NCBI GenBank assembly: GCA_900543755.1 | Contig: UQSP01000034.1 | Location: forward strand, 1-23,060 | Reading direction: 5' to 3' | Length of the DNA stretch: 23,060 bases | Origin: an uncultured Eubacteriales bacterium | Lineage (GTDB): Bacteria; Bacillota; Clostridia; Christensenellales; Pumilibacteraceae | Part shown: positions 14,316 to 21,232 of the stretch, one piece after another | Numbering within the stretch: position 1 is the stretch's first letter | Layout: the number at the start of each line of letters is the position of its first letter | Position numbers and translations under genes: made by a program | Notes under the pieces: generated by a model | What the model saw: only the letters and a program-made list of their open reading frames with translations | What the model was told of the DNA's origin: nothing | The model's database searches: none

Positions 14316-14377
14316 TCGTTCGGAAACCCGTTTAAAAAAATTTGACGCTGCGGGTTTTACGGACTTGCAGTTTTTTT
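14310..14377 (+). terminator. riboswitch expression platform with intrinsic terminator
   Basis: The terminator stem is CTGCGGG (14348-14354) with CTTGCAG (14364-14370), followed by seven T (14371-14377), just before the gene's GGAGG. AAACCCG (14324-14330) is complementary to CGGGTTT (14351-14357), which would destroy the terminator arm (antiterminator). GGGTTTTC (14310-14317) can instead pair with GGAAACCC (14322-14329) and free the terminator. The extended P1 uses GTTT at 14312-14315, so a bound aptamer should favour the antiterminator. Confidence 0.72.
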
Positions 14378-14395
14378 ATGTTACGGAGGTCTAAA

Positions 14396-15802
14396 ATGTA
14401 CGATTTACTTATTGTCGGGGCAGGTCCTGCGGGTATATTTACCGCGTTGGAAGCCGTAAACAGCGGTAAAAATCTCAAGATTGCAATGGTGGAACAGGGC
14501 GTCAGGGTCGAAAAACGCAGCTGTCCCAAATCGGTTACCGGAAAGTGTATGTCTTGTCGGCCTTATTGTCACATAACTGCCGGTTTTTCGGGCGCAGGCG
14601 CGTTTTCGGACGGAAAGCTTTCTCTTTCGACCGAAGTGGGCGGCGATCTCCCGGAACTTATAGGCAACGACGTCGCGCGTAACCTTCTGAATTACACGGA
14701 CAAAATTTATCTGAGTTTCGGCGCGGACACGAAGATTGAGGGAGTCGGAGTTCAGGAAAAAGTAAAGGGAATAAGAAGAAACGCGATTCGCGCGGGACTT
14801 AAGCTTGTGGACTGTCCGATAAGGCACCTCGGCACCGAAAAAGCGCACAGTCTTTACGCCGATATAGAGGAATATCTTCTTTCCAAAGGCGTGGAAATCT
14901 TCTTTTCGCATACATGTACCGACCTTTTGTTCGATAAAGACGTTTGCACAGGCGCCGTGATTAAGCCCTCGGGTAAAGAATCGGAGGAAAAAACGCTTTA
15001 TTCCGCCAAAACGGTTGTGGCTACGGGAAGAAAAGGCGCCGATTGGCTGGAGAGGATGTGCCGCAAACACGGAATTGCACGCGAGCCCGGTGTGGTGGAT
15101 ATAGGCGTTCGCGTGGAGGTAAGAAACGAAGTTATGGAAGAAGTAAACAACGTGCTTTACGAATCCAAACTCATCGGCTATCCCGAGCCTTTCAAAGACA
15201 AAGTAAGGACTTTTTGCCAGAATCCCGGCGGGTTTGTCGCTCAGGAGAATTATGACGGCAATCTGGCGGTGGTCAACGGGCACAGCTTTAAAAACACTAA
15301 ATCGTCGAATACGAATCTGGCAATCTTATGTTCTCATCGGTTTTGCGACCCTTTCGACCGACCCATAGATTACGCAAGGAAAGTGGGAGAGCTGTGCAAT
15401 ATGTTGGGCGACGGGCACATAGTCGTTCAGCGTTTAGGGGATATTTTGGGCGGCAAACGCACTTGGAAAAACGAGCTTGACCGTTCCAACGTTTATCCCA
15501 CTTTACCCGACGCCGAGCCCGGCGACGTTACTTCGGCATTGCCGTACCGTACCATGTGCGGAATTTTAGGGTTTCTTAAAGCCGCCGACGCGGTTGTTCC
15601 CGGGATTGCCGCGGACGAAACTCTGTTATATGCCCCTGAAATAAAATTTTACAGCAACAGAGTTAAAATGGATAAGAATCTTAAAACCAACAAAAGTAAT
15701 CTTTATTGTCTGGGGGATTCCAGCGGATGGACAAGAGGACTTATGATGGCGTCCGTAATGGGAGTATATGCCGCGAGAAAATTGCTTGAGGAAAAAGATT
15801 GA
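14396..15802 (+). CDS. COG2509-type FAD-dependent dehydrogenase, riboswitch-controlled
   Basis: A 468-residue flavoprotein. The FAD-binding Rossmann motif is at the extreme N-terminus (MYDLLIVGAGPAGIFTALEA). A cysteine-rich stretch follows (CPKSVTGKCMSCRPYCHITA, residues 42-61) and leads into the signature FSGAGAFSDGKLSLS. Near the C-terminus, LYCLGDSSGWTRGLMMASVMG closes the FAD site. This matches the uncharacterised FAD-dependent dehydrogenases of COG2509; the substrate is unknown. I chose ATG 14396 with GGAGG at 14385-14389. Earlier in-frame starts lie in the terminator and would skip this site. It is the only gene of the unit. The purine-type riboswitch hints at a role in purine or redox metabolism, which is an inference. 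Confidence 0.88.
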   Translation: MYDLLIVGAGPAGIFTALEAVNSGKNLKIAMVEQGVRVEKRSCPKSVTGKCMSCRPYCHITAGFSGAGAFSDGKLSLSTEVGGDLPELIGNDVARNLLNYTDKIYLSFGADTKIEGVGVQEKVKGIRRNAIRAGLKLVDCPIRHLGTEKAHSLYADIEEYLLSKGVEIFFSHTCTDLLFDKDVCTGAVIKPSGKESEEKTLYSAKTVVATGRKGADWLERMCRKHGIAREPGVVDIGVRVEVRNEVMEEVNNVLYESKLIGYPEPFKDKVRTFCQNPGGFVAQENYDGNLAVVNGHSFKNTKSSNTNLAILCSHRFCDPFDRPIDYARKVGELCNMLGDGHIVVQRLGDILGGKRTWKNELDRSNVYPTLPDAEPGDVTSALPYRTMCGILGFLKAADAVVPGIAADETLLYAPEIKFYSNRVKMDKNLKTNKSNLYCLGDSSGWTRGLMMASVMGVYAARKLLEEKD

Positions 15803-15942
15803 TTTATACCGGAGCAAAATATTTTGTCTTAAGCAACCGCGGAGAAACATCTTTTTTGGACTTATATTTCTGCACGTTTACGGGAAAAAAGCCTTGAACA
15901 TAAATTTCTGTTTTCCACCGATTTTGCATATATAAAATTGAA

Positions 15943-15971
15943 TTGACAAAATCCCGATTCGGCAGTAGAAT
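15943..15971 (+). promoter_or_regulatory. promoter of the GH43-like gene
   Basis: A perfect TTGACA (15943-15948), 17 bases, and TAGAAT (15966-15971), 46 bases before the start codon. Confidence 0.75.
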
Positions 15972-16017
15972 AAAAACAAGTTAAATTAACGATGTTTTAT
16001 CTTATGAGGAGAAAAGA

Positions 16018-16941
16018 ATGAAACTTATCGACATACCCGGGAAAAGCCAGGCTGACCCTTATATCATCGAAAGCGGCGGCAAGTTTTACGTATATGCCAC
16101 GGGCGGCGACGGAGTGGAACTTTACCGGGCGCCCGATTTGTTCGGTCCGTGGGAATGTTTGGGTATTTGCGCTACGGTAGAGGGGAGAAAAAGCTTTTGG
16201 GCGCCGTCCGTTATTGAACTTGACGGGAAATTTTATATGTACGTTTCCTGCATGGAAAAGGAAACCGACGACGCTCACCGTCAGGCGATGTTCGTGCTTA
16301 CGTCGGATTATGCCGAGGGTCCGTTTGAAAACCCGAAACAAATTCTGGCTCCGTTTTCCATAGATTCGCATATCGTTAAGACGGAAAAAGGTCTGTTCCT
16401 TTTTTACTCGGTAAACGATTACGAGGCGGAACGCGCGGGTACCTATATCGTGGTGGATAAAATGCTTGACCCGTTCACTCCGTCAGGTAATCCCGTAAGC
16501 GTCGTAAGACCCACTCTCGACGAGGAGATTTTCTGTCGCGACCGCTTCAAAAAAGGTCAGCATTGGCATACGCTCGAAGGCGCTTTTTATTTCAGGGAAG
16601 GCGACCGCCATTTCGTCATGTACAGCGGCAACTGCTATGAAAGCGAATTTTACTATCTCGGTTACGCTTATGCCGAAACAAGCGAAAGCGACCTTACGAA
16701 AATCAGATTTCAAAAGTATCCCTCGGATGACGTATATCTTCCCGTAATAAACAAAAACGAGTGGGAGGAAGGCACGGGACACAACAGCGTCATATTTTAT
16801 AAGGGAGATTGGTACGCGGTTTATCACGGAAGAGATTGGGGCGTTAACGACGGTAAACGCGATTACCGCACCGCCCGCATTGCAAAACTTAACATCGACG
16901 GTATAAAAATTACCGCAGAAAGATATAAAGACCGCGTGTGA
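16018..16941 (+). CDS. GH43-like glycoside hydrolase (five-bladed propeller)
   Basis: A 307-residue protein of the glycosyl hydrolase family 43 type, which cleaves arabinose- or xylose-containing side chains. The three acidic residues are at the expected spacing: Asp13 in QADPYII (base), Asp116 in SIDSH (pKa modulator) and Glu187 in LEGAFYF (acid). Propeller-blade repeats such as GKFYVYATGG, GKFYMYVSC and DRHFVMYSGN are clear. There is no signal peptide, so it should act in the cytoplasm on short imported oligosaccharides. A GAGGAG site precedes the ATG. It is alone in its unit, with no sugar transporter next to it, so the substrate is not deducible. Confidence 0.88.
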   Translation: MKLIDIPGKSQADPYIIESGGKFYVYATGGDGVELYRAPDLFGPWECLGICATVEGRKSFWAPSVIELDGKFYMYVSCMEKETDDAHRQAMFVLTSDYAEGPFENPKQILAPFSIDSHIVKTEKGLFLFYSVNDYEAERAGTYIVVDKMLDPFTPSGNPVSVVRPTLDEEIFCRDRFKKGQHWHTLEGAFYFREGDRHFVMYSGNCYESEFYYLGYAYAETSESDLTKIRFQKYPSDDVYLPVINKNEWEEGTGHNSVIFYKGDWYAVYHGRDWGVNDGKRDYRTARIAKLNIDGIKITAERYKDRV

Positions 16942-16986
16942 TTCCAAAAAAAGAAGTCAATAAAAACCAAATCAATAAAAACAAAA

Positions 16987-17027
16987 AAAATCCGTACCCT
17001 CTAAGACAAAATGGGGACGGATTTTTA
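16987..17027 (+). terminator. terminator after the GH43-like gene
   Basis: AAAATCCGT (16987-16995) pairs with ACGGATTTT (17017-17025), with an inner CCC/GGG pairing and T-rich ends on both strands. Confidence 0.85.
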
Positions 17028-17031
17028 TTTT

Positions 17032-17069
17032 GTCAGTATGGTTTTTGATTAAATCAAGCTGACTTTTTT
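17032..17069 (+). terminator. second, tandem terminator
   Basis: GTCAG (17032-17036) pairs with CTGAC (17059-17063), with inner TTGAT/ATCAA, followed by six T. It backs up the previous hairpin. The remaining gap to 17151 shows nothing recognisable. Confidence 0.6.
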
Positions 17070-17151
17070 ATATACGCTCTTTAATGTAAAATTTTATATA
17101 AAACGTAGCGTTAAAGTCGCAACGCATAGGCTTTTGCGTATTTATTCCGAT

Positions 17152-17694
17152 TTAATTTTCGGGGAATTCGTAGTATTTACGGTATACCCTGGGTCCGAAG
17201 TAATTTTTCATGAGATTCTGGAATTCTTCCCGCGTAAAAAGTCCGCCCGAAGACATAGTTTCAAACAACACGCCTCTTTCTTTCATGGTAAAATCGCACT
17301 CGGTAAATCCGTTTTTAAGGTAAAAATTTTTACGCTTTATTCTTTGCTCGTTGTTTGCGCTTTTGCCGTCCGGGATTTCGATGTTGAGTCCTGTTTTTTT
17401 ATCGGGAAATTCATCCTTTAATTTTTGCAGAATCCTGCTGCCGTATCCGCCGCCGCGCTTTTTTTCGTCAACCGCGAAATAGAAAACGTAAACGACGTCC
17501 GCGTAGTACACCAAAGAAAGCAGTCCTATAAATTCTTTTTCTTCGTATACGCATATAAGGTCGGAGTTTTGCGTAAGCGCTTTTGACTTCAGGGGCCAAA
17601 GCGGCACGCGCTCTTCTTTGGGAAACGCGGCCTTGTAAAGTTTCTTGAAATCTTTAAAAATACTTTTGTCTTCTTTTAAACTTACAAAATTCAA
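17152..17694 (-). CDS. GNAT family N-acetyltransferase
   Basis: A 180-residue GNAT-fold acetyltransferase using acetyl-CoA. The coenzyme-binding loop is KKRGGGYGSRIL (about residues 78-89), preceded by the strand VVYVFYFAVDE. The later RIKRKNFYLKNGF segment (about 118-130) is the usual motif B region, and FPKEER near residue 25 is common in this subgroup. The acceptor is unknown. The start codon is TTG (17692-17694), chosen because GGGAG lies seven bases upstream and no in-frame ATG exists near the N-terminus. It is divergent from the SPFH operon. Confidence 0.85.
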   Translation of the reverse strand: MNFVSLKEDKSIFKDFKKLYKAAFPKEERVPLWPLKSKALTQNSDLICVYEEKEFIGLLSLVYYADVVYVFYFAVDEKKRGGGYGSRILQKLKDEFPDKKTGLNIEIPDGKSANNEQRIKRKNFYLKNGFTECDFTMKERGVLFETMSSGGLFTREEFQNLMKNYFGPRVYRKYYEFPEN

Positions 17695-17805
17695 TTTTTA
17701 TCTCCCGTAGTGTCGTCTATATAGAATATAACATTTTTTTCTTACGTAATCAACCTGAAAATCAATCGTAAACAAATATTTAATGTTATTCTAATTTTTA
17801 CGTTA

Positions 17806-17834
17806 TTGACTTGTAAAGCTATTTATAGTATAAT
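17806..17834 (+). promoter_or_regulatory. promoter of the SPFH/zinc ribbon operon
   Basis: TTGACT (17806-17811), 17 bases, and a perfect TATAAT (17829-17834) lie 30 bases before the first gene. Confidence 0.8.
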
Positions 17835-17864
17835 AAAGAAAATTATCATAGCGAGGTTTGAATA

Positions 17865-18962
17865 ATGGGGCTTTTGAAGAACATCGAATGGACCGATGAC
17901 AGTAAAAATACCATCGTCTACAAAGTGGACATGAAAAACGATTATATAAGCAAGGGATCCGTACTTACGGTCAGGGATTCTCAGGCGGCGGTTTTTGCGC
18001 ACAAGGGCAAAATGGCGGACGTTTTTCTGCCCGGTTTTTATAAACTCGACACCGATTCCATTCCCGTGCTTACCAAACTCATGTCCTGGAAGTACGGTTT
18101 TGAAAATCCTTTCCGCTCCGACGTCTATTTCGTCAGCACCAAGCAGTTTACGGGTATGAAGTGGGGGACGGCAAACCCCATAATAATACGCGACAAGGAT
18201 TACGGTGCGGTAAGAGTGCGCGGTTACGGCAATTATTCCTTCCGCGTCGACGACCCGTTTGTGTTTTTGCAGGAGCTTTCGGGCACCAATTCGTCTTTTA
18301 AAACTCAGGATATTACCGATTACCTTAAAAGCATTGTGGTAACAGGTATTTCCGACGCGATAGGGGAAAGCAAAATACCCATTCTCGACATGGCGGGAAA
18401 CCTTTTGGAACTAGGTGAGTTGGTTAAAAATTCCATGCAACCTACATTTAAAGCCATGGGATTGGAGCTTACCAAATTTGTCTTTGAAAACTTCTCCATG
18501 CCCAAGGAGCTTGAAGAAGCGCTTGACAAAAATACGTCTTTGGGTATGATGCGCGGCAATATGGACGCGTATATGGCTATGGCGCAGGCGGACGCTCTTA
18601 AGGAAGCGGCTAAAAACCCGGGTATGGCGGGTGCCGCCATGGGCGCGGGCATGGGATTCGGCATGGGCAATATGTTCGGAGGAATGTTTGCAAACAATGC
18701 CGCCGCAAACGTGGCAAACCGCACAAACGAGGAAAAAATTACCTGTCCCAAGTGCGGTGCACAGGCAAGCGCAAAGGCTAAGTTCTGCCCCGAATGCGGT
18801 TCCAAAATGGGTGAAACTTGCCCTAAATGCGGCGCTGCGGTTAAAAAAGGCGCCAAGTTCTGCCCCGAATGCGGACAAAAGCTTGCTTCGGTTTGTCCTA
18901 AATGCGGCGCGGAAGTAAAAAAAGGCGCTAAGTTCTGCCCCGAATGCGGCGAAAAGTTATAA
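17865..18962 (+). CDS. ydjI: SPFH domain protein with three C-terminal zinc ribbons (YdjI-like)
   Basis: A 365-residue protein. Residues 1-220 are the SPFH (stomatin/flotillin-like, virion core P4A10-type) domain, as in Bacillus YdjI, which helps hold the stress protein PspA at the membrane. Residues 253-276 are a glycine/methionine-rich linker (GMGFGMGNMFGGMF). Residues 294-365 are three near-identical zinc ribbons, each CPKCGA ... KFCPECG, with a 25-residue period. There is no clear membrane helix, so membrane contact probably comes from partners. It is first in a four-gene unit, with GAGG before the ATG. The zinc ribbons likely mediate contacts with the zinc ribbon protein downstream (inference). 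Confidence 0.88.
   Translation: MGLLKNIEWTDDSKNTIVYKVDMKNDYISKGSVLTVRDSQAAVFAHKGKMADVFLPGFYKLDTDSIPVLTKLMSWKYGFENPFRSDVYFVSTKQFTGMKWGTANPIIIRDKDYGAVRVRGYGNYSFRVDDPFVFLQELSGTNSSFKTQDITDYLKSIVVTGISDAIGESKIPILDMAGNLLELGELVKNSMQPTFKAMGLELTKFVFENFSMPKELEEALDKNTSLGMMRGNMDAYMAMAQADALKEAAKNPGMAGAAMGAGMGFGMGNMFGGMFANNAAANVANRTNEEKITCPKCGAQASAKAKFCPECGSKMGETCPKCGAAVKKGAKFCPECGQKLASVCPKCGAEVKKGAKFCPECGEKL
18744..18959 (+). repeat. three in-frame 75-base zinc ribbon repeats
   Basis: Units at 18744-18818, 18819-18893 and 18894-18959 (the last one partial). Each encodes CPKCGA ... KFCPECG. The second and third are nearly identical over the AAGTTCTGCCCCGAATGCGG section, which points to a recent tandem duplication inside the gene. 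Confidence 0.9.
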
Positions 18963-19004
18963 GTTTTAAGCTTAAACGAATTTTAAAAATCGGTTAGGGA
19001 AGAT

Positions 19005-20129
19005 ATGGAACAGGAAAACAAAATCAATTCATTCGAGGATGAAACCTCTTCGGAGTACGAGCAATTTTCGGAAGTCGAAAACGATACGTCCGTTACCAAA
19101 TGCCCCGCTTGCGGTGCCAATATGATTTATTTGCCGGGCGAAAACTGTCTTTATTGCGAACATTGCGGCACCAAACAGGAGATTCAGTCCAGAAACAGCG
19201 AAGAACTTGCTTTCGAGCGTTTGCTTAAGGAAAACAACACGTGGGCGGACGAAACCCATGTTTTCCGATGTGAAAACTGCGGCGCCAAAGAGGTTCTCGA
19301 CAAAAACGAATTCGCAAAAAGCTGTTCTTTCTGCGGCACAACGAATATTGTGGAAACCGATGAGCTTTCGGGGATTAAACCCAATGCGATTGTGCCTTTC
19401 AGGCTAAGCAAAGACGACGCGTGCGGAATAGTTAAAAAGTGGGCGCGTAAAAAGCTTTTTGCCCCGCGGAAATTCAAAAAAAGCGTTAATCTCGAAGAGG
19501 TGAAAGGCGTTTATAATCCGGCATTTTCTTTTGATACTTCGACATTTTCGCATTACAGCGGCGTTTTGGGAAAGTACTATTACCGGACTAAGCGTGTAAA
19601 CGGAAAGACCGTGCAGGAGCGCTATGTAAGATACTTTAACGTAAGCGGTAATTATTCGATGTTTTTCGACGACGTGCTTATACAGGCATCTACCATCATC
19701 AACCAGAAATCGCTTAACAAACTTCAGCCTTTCAACACCAACGACAGCAACGAATACGCTCAGGAGTTTTTAAGCGGTTTTACGGCCAATCAGTACACTA
19801 AAGACGGCGTTGCCTGCTGGGAAGAGGCAAAAACTCTTATCCGTCAGAAGCTGCGCGCCGCTATACTCAGCCAATATACTTACGATATAGTTTCTTCTTT
19901 CAACGTTTCCACCGAATGCAACAACATAACTTATAAATACATACTTTTACCCGTATACGTGGGCCATTGCAACTGGCGTCAAAAGCTTTACAACTTTTTC
20001 GTCAACGGCTTCAACGGCAAAGTTACGGGTAAAACTCCCGTTTCGCCCCTTAAGGTTTTTATTACAGTTGTAGTGGGGTTGGCGGTTGTTTCGGCGGTGG
20101 GATTTTTATATTCCATGTTCGGCGGATAA
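19005..20129 (+). CDS. membrane-anchored double zinc ribbon protein (YdjG-like)
   Basis: A 374-residue protein. An acidic N-terminus (1-30) is followed by two TFIIB-type zinc ribbons: C33/C36 with C51/C54, and C89/C92 with C107/C110, both with 14 residues between pairs. The middle (about 120-345) is beta-rich (VKGVYNPAFSFDTSTFSHYS, then YILLPVYVGHCNW). One hydrophobic helix at about 350-371 ends the chain (KVFITVVVGLAVVSAVGFLY), so it is a tail-anchored membrane protein with its body in the cytoplasm. In Bacillus, YdjG has this plan and works with YdjH and YdjI to recruit PspA. It lies 42 bases after the SPFH gene. The precise role here is inferred. Confidence 0.8.
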   Translation: MEQENKINSFEDETSSEYEQFSEVENDTSVTKCPACGANMIYLPGENCLYCEHCGTKQEIQSRNSEELAFERLLKENNTWADETHVFRCENCGAKEVLDKNEFAKSCSFCGTTNIVETDELSGIKPNAIVPFRLSKDDACGIVKKWARKKLFAPRKFKKSVNLEEVKGVYNPAFSFDTSTFSHYSGVLGKYYYRTKRVNGKTVQERYVRYFNVSGNYSMFFDDVLIQASTIINQKSLNKLQPFNTNDSNEYAQEFLSGFTANQYTKDGVACWEEAKTLIRQKLRAAILSQYTYDIVSSFNVSTECNNITYKYILLPVYVGHCNWRQKLYNFFVNGFNGKVTGKTPVSPLKVFITVVVGLAVVSAVGFLYSMFGG

Positions 20130-20143
20130 AGGAGGGAATTCTC

Positions 20144-20566
20144 ATGGAATCCTATCAATTAGCCATTATAGTTATTGCGGTCATTATCGTCATCGGAATT
20201 ATTGCGGTTGCGCTGGTCGCAGCTCGTAAAAAAGCCAAAGACAAGACGGACTCGGAAACGGCGGGCAAAGTCAACGTAATTGACGGCGTTCGTTACACCG
20301 AAAGCGATAAAATCAGTTCGGACGGCGAAATAAACGTAACGCACAACGAAAGCGACGTAATCCTGAAGAAAGGCAAGACGTTCAAAGCCGAAAAAAACGG
20401 TGCTCTCATGCCCGGGAAATACACCGTGCTTTCTTCTTCCGACGGAGCGGACAGCTTTAATATCCGTGCCGGCGGATTCGTAAGAGAATATAAACACGGT
20501 GACAGCATAGTTATCGCCGAGGGGGACGAGGTTACCGCGGTTTCCCATACCGTGGTTCTGAGATAA
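20144..20566 (+). CDS. single-pass membrane protein with unknown beta-rich domain
   Basis: A 140-residue protein that I do not recognise. One strongly hydrophobic helix lies at residues 6-27 (LAIIVIAVIIVIGIIAVALV), followed by a basic segment AARKKAKDK that should face the cytoplasm. The remaining 95 residues alternate in short strands (INVTHNESDVILKKGKTF, MPGKYTVLSSS, HGDSIVIAEGDEVTAVS) and look like a small beta-sandwich or barrel. A GGAGG site lies 11-15 bases before the ATG. It is 14 bases after the YdjG-like gene, and the operon context suggests a membrane complex. Confidence 0.75.
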   Translation: MESYQLAIIVIAVIIVIGIIAVALVAARKKAKDKTDSETAGKVNVIDGVRYTESDKISSDGEINVTHNESDVILKKGKTFKAEKNGALMPGKYTVLSSSDGADSFNIRAGGFVREYKHGDSIVIAEGDEVTAVSHTVVLR

Positions 20567-20584
20567 TAATAAAGGAGTGTTATA

Positions 20585-21034
20585 ATGAGTAAAAATTTTC
20601 TGTTTAAATTCGTGCTGGGGTTAGTTGTAGTGGTGGCCGCCGTGTTGTGGCTTTTGTCCATGCTGGTGGAGGATACTTTCGGATGGTTTTCGCTGGGCTG
20701 GGCTATCACCATGATTGCGGGCGTTTTCGGCGTAATGTTTATACTGCGCGGCCTGTTTTCTTCTACGGCAGGTCCGATAAAGAAACTGTATATTTATTTC
20801 GGCGCGGGACTGCTTATAGCGGCGCTGTTTGCCTTAATCGGTGAAATCGCTCTTCCCGGCAAACTCGTTATGCCCATAATCGCCATTGTCGTAACCGTTG
20901 CCTTGCTGCTGGGATTTGTAGCGGTGGGCGGTAAGAAATGGGACCAGGGCGACAATCAGAACGTCGGATACAAAAACTACTATCAGCGTAAGGCCGAAGA
21001 AGAAAAGAAAGCCGAAGAGGACAAAAAAGATTAA
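20585..21034 (+). CDS. four-helix membrane protein with charged tail
   Basis: A 149-residue integral membrane protein without a family I can name. Four hydrophobic segments are visible at about residues 7-26, 35-57, 67-86 and 93-114. The last 35 residues are a highly charged, probably helical tail (YYQRKAEEEKKAEEDKKD). By the positive-inside rule both ends are likely cytoplasmic. AGGAG lies before the ATG, 18 bases after the previous gene. It is the last gene of the SPFH/zinc ribbon operon and is followed by a terminator at 21051. It could be the membrane platform for the other three proteins (inference). Confidence 0.75.
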   Translation: MSKNFLFKFVLGLVVVVAAVLWLLSMLVEDTFGWFSLGWAITMIAGVFGVMFILRGLFSSTAGPIKKLYIYFGAGLLIAALFALIGEIALPGKLVMPIIAIVVTVALLLGFVAVGGKKWDQGDNQNVGYKNYYQRKAEEEKKAEEDKKD

Positions 21035-21050
21035 TATAACGAAGTACTTA

Positions 21051-21077
21051 AAAAACCGCTTTAAAAGCGGTTTTTTT
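21051..21077 (+). terminator. terminator of the SPFH/zinc ribbon operon
   Basis: The perfect palindrome CCGCTTTTAAAAGCGG has flanking A and T runs. The stem is AAAAACCGC with GCGGTTTTT and the tail is T-rich. The gap after it (21078-21232) shows no gene. Confidence 0.88.
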
Positions 21078-21232
21078 CTTAAACGGGCATATGCGCATAT
21101 TTATGGTATTTTCTGTAATTTCGGCTTTGCTGCAGTTTGAAACCGTTATTGTGCTCAAATTTACGGAAAAATCATATAAAAATCAAATACTGTGATTAAA
21201 TTATTGCTTTGTTTTTTATAAATCAGATAAAT

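Noticed and set aside
15799..15897. A 32-codon frame starting with TTG that overlaps the dehydrogenase stop and has AGGA upstream
   Set aside because: Too short and without recognisable features; 32 open codons can occur by chance. Worth only a conservation check.
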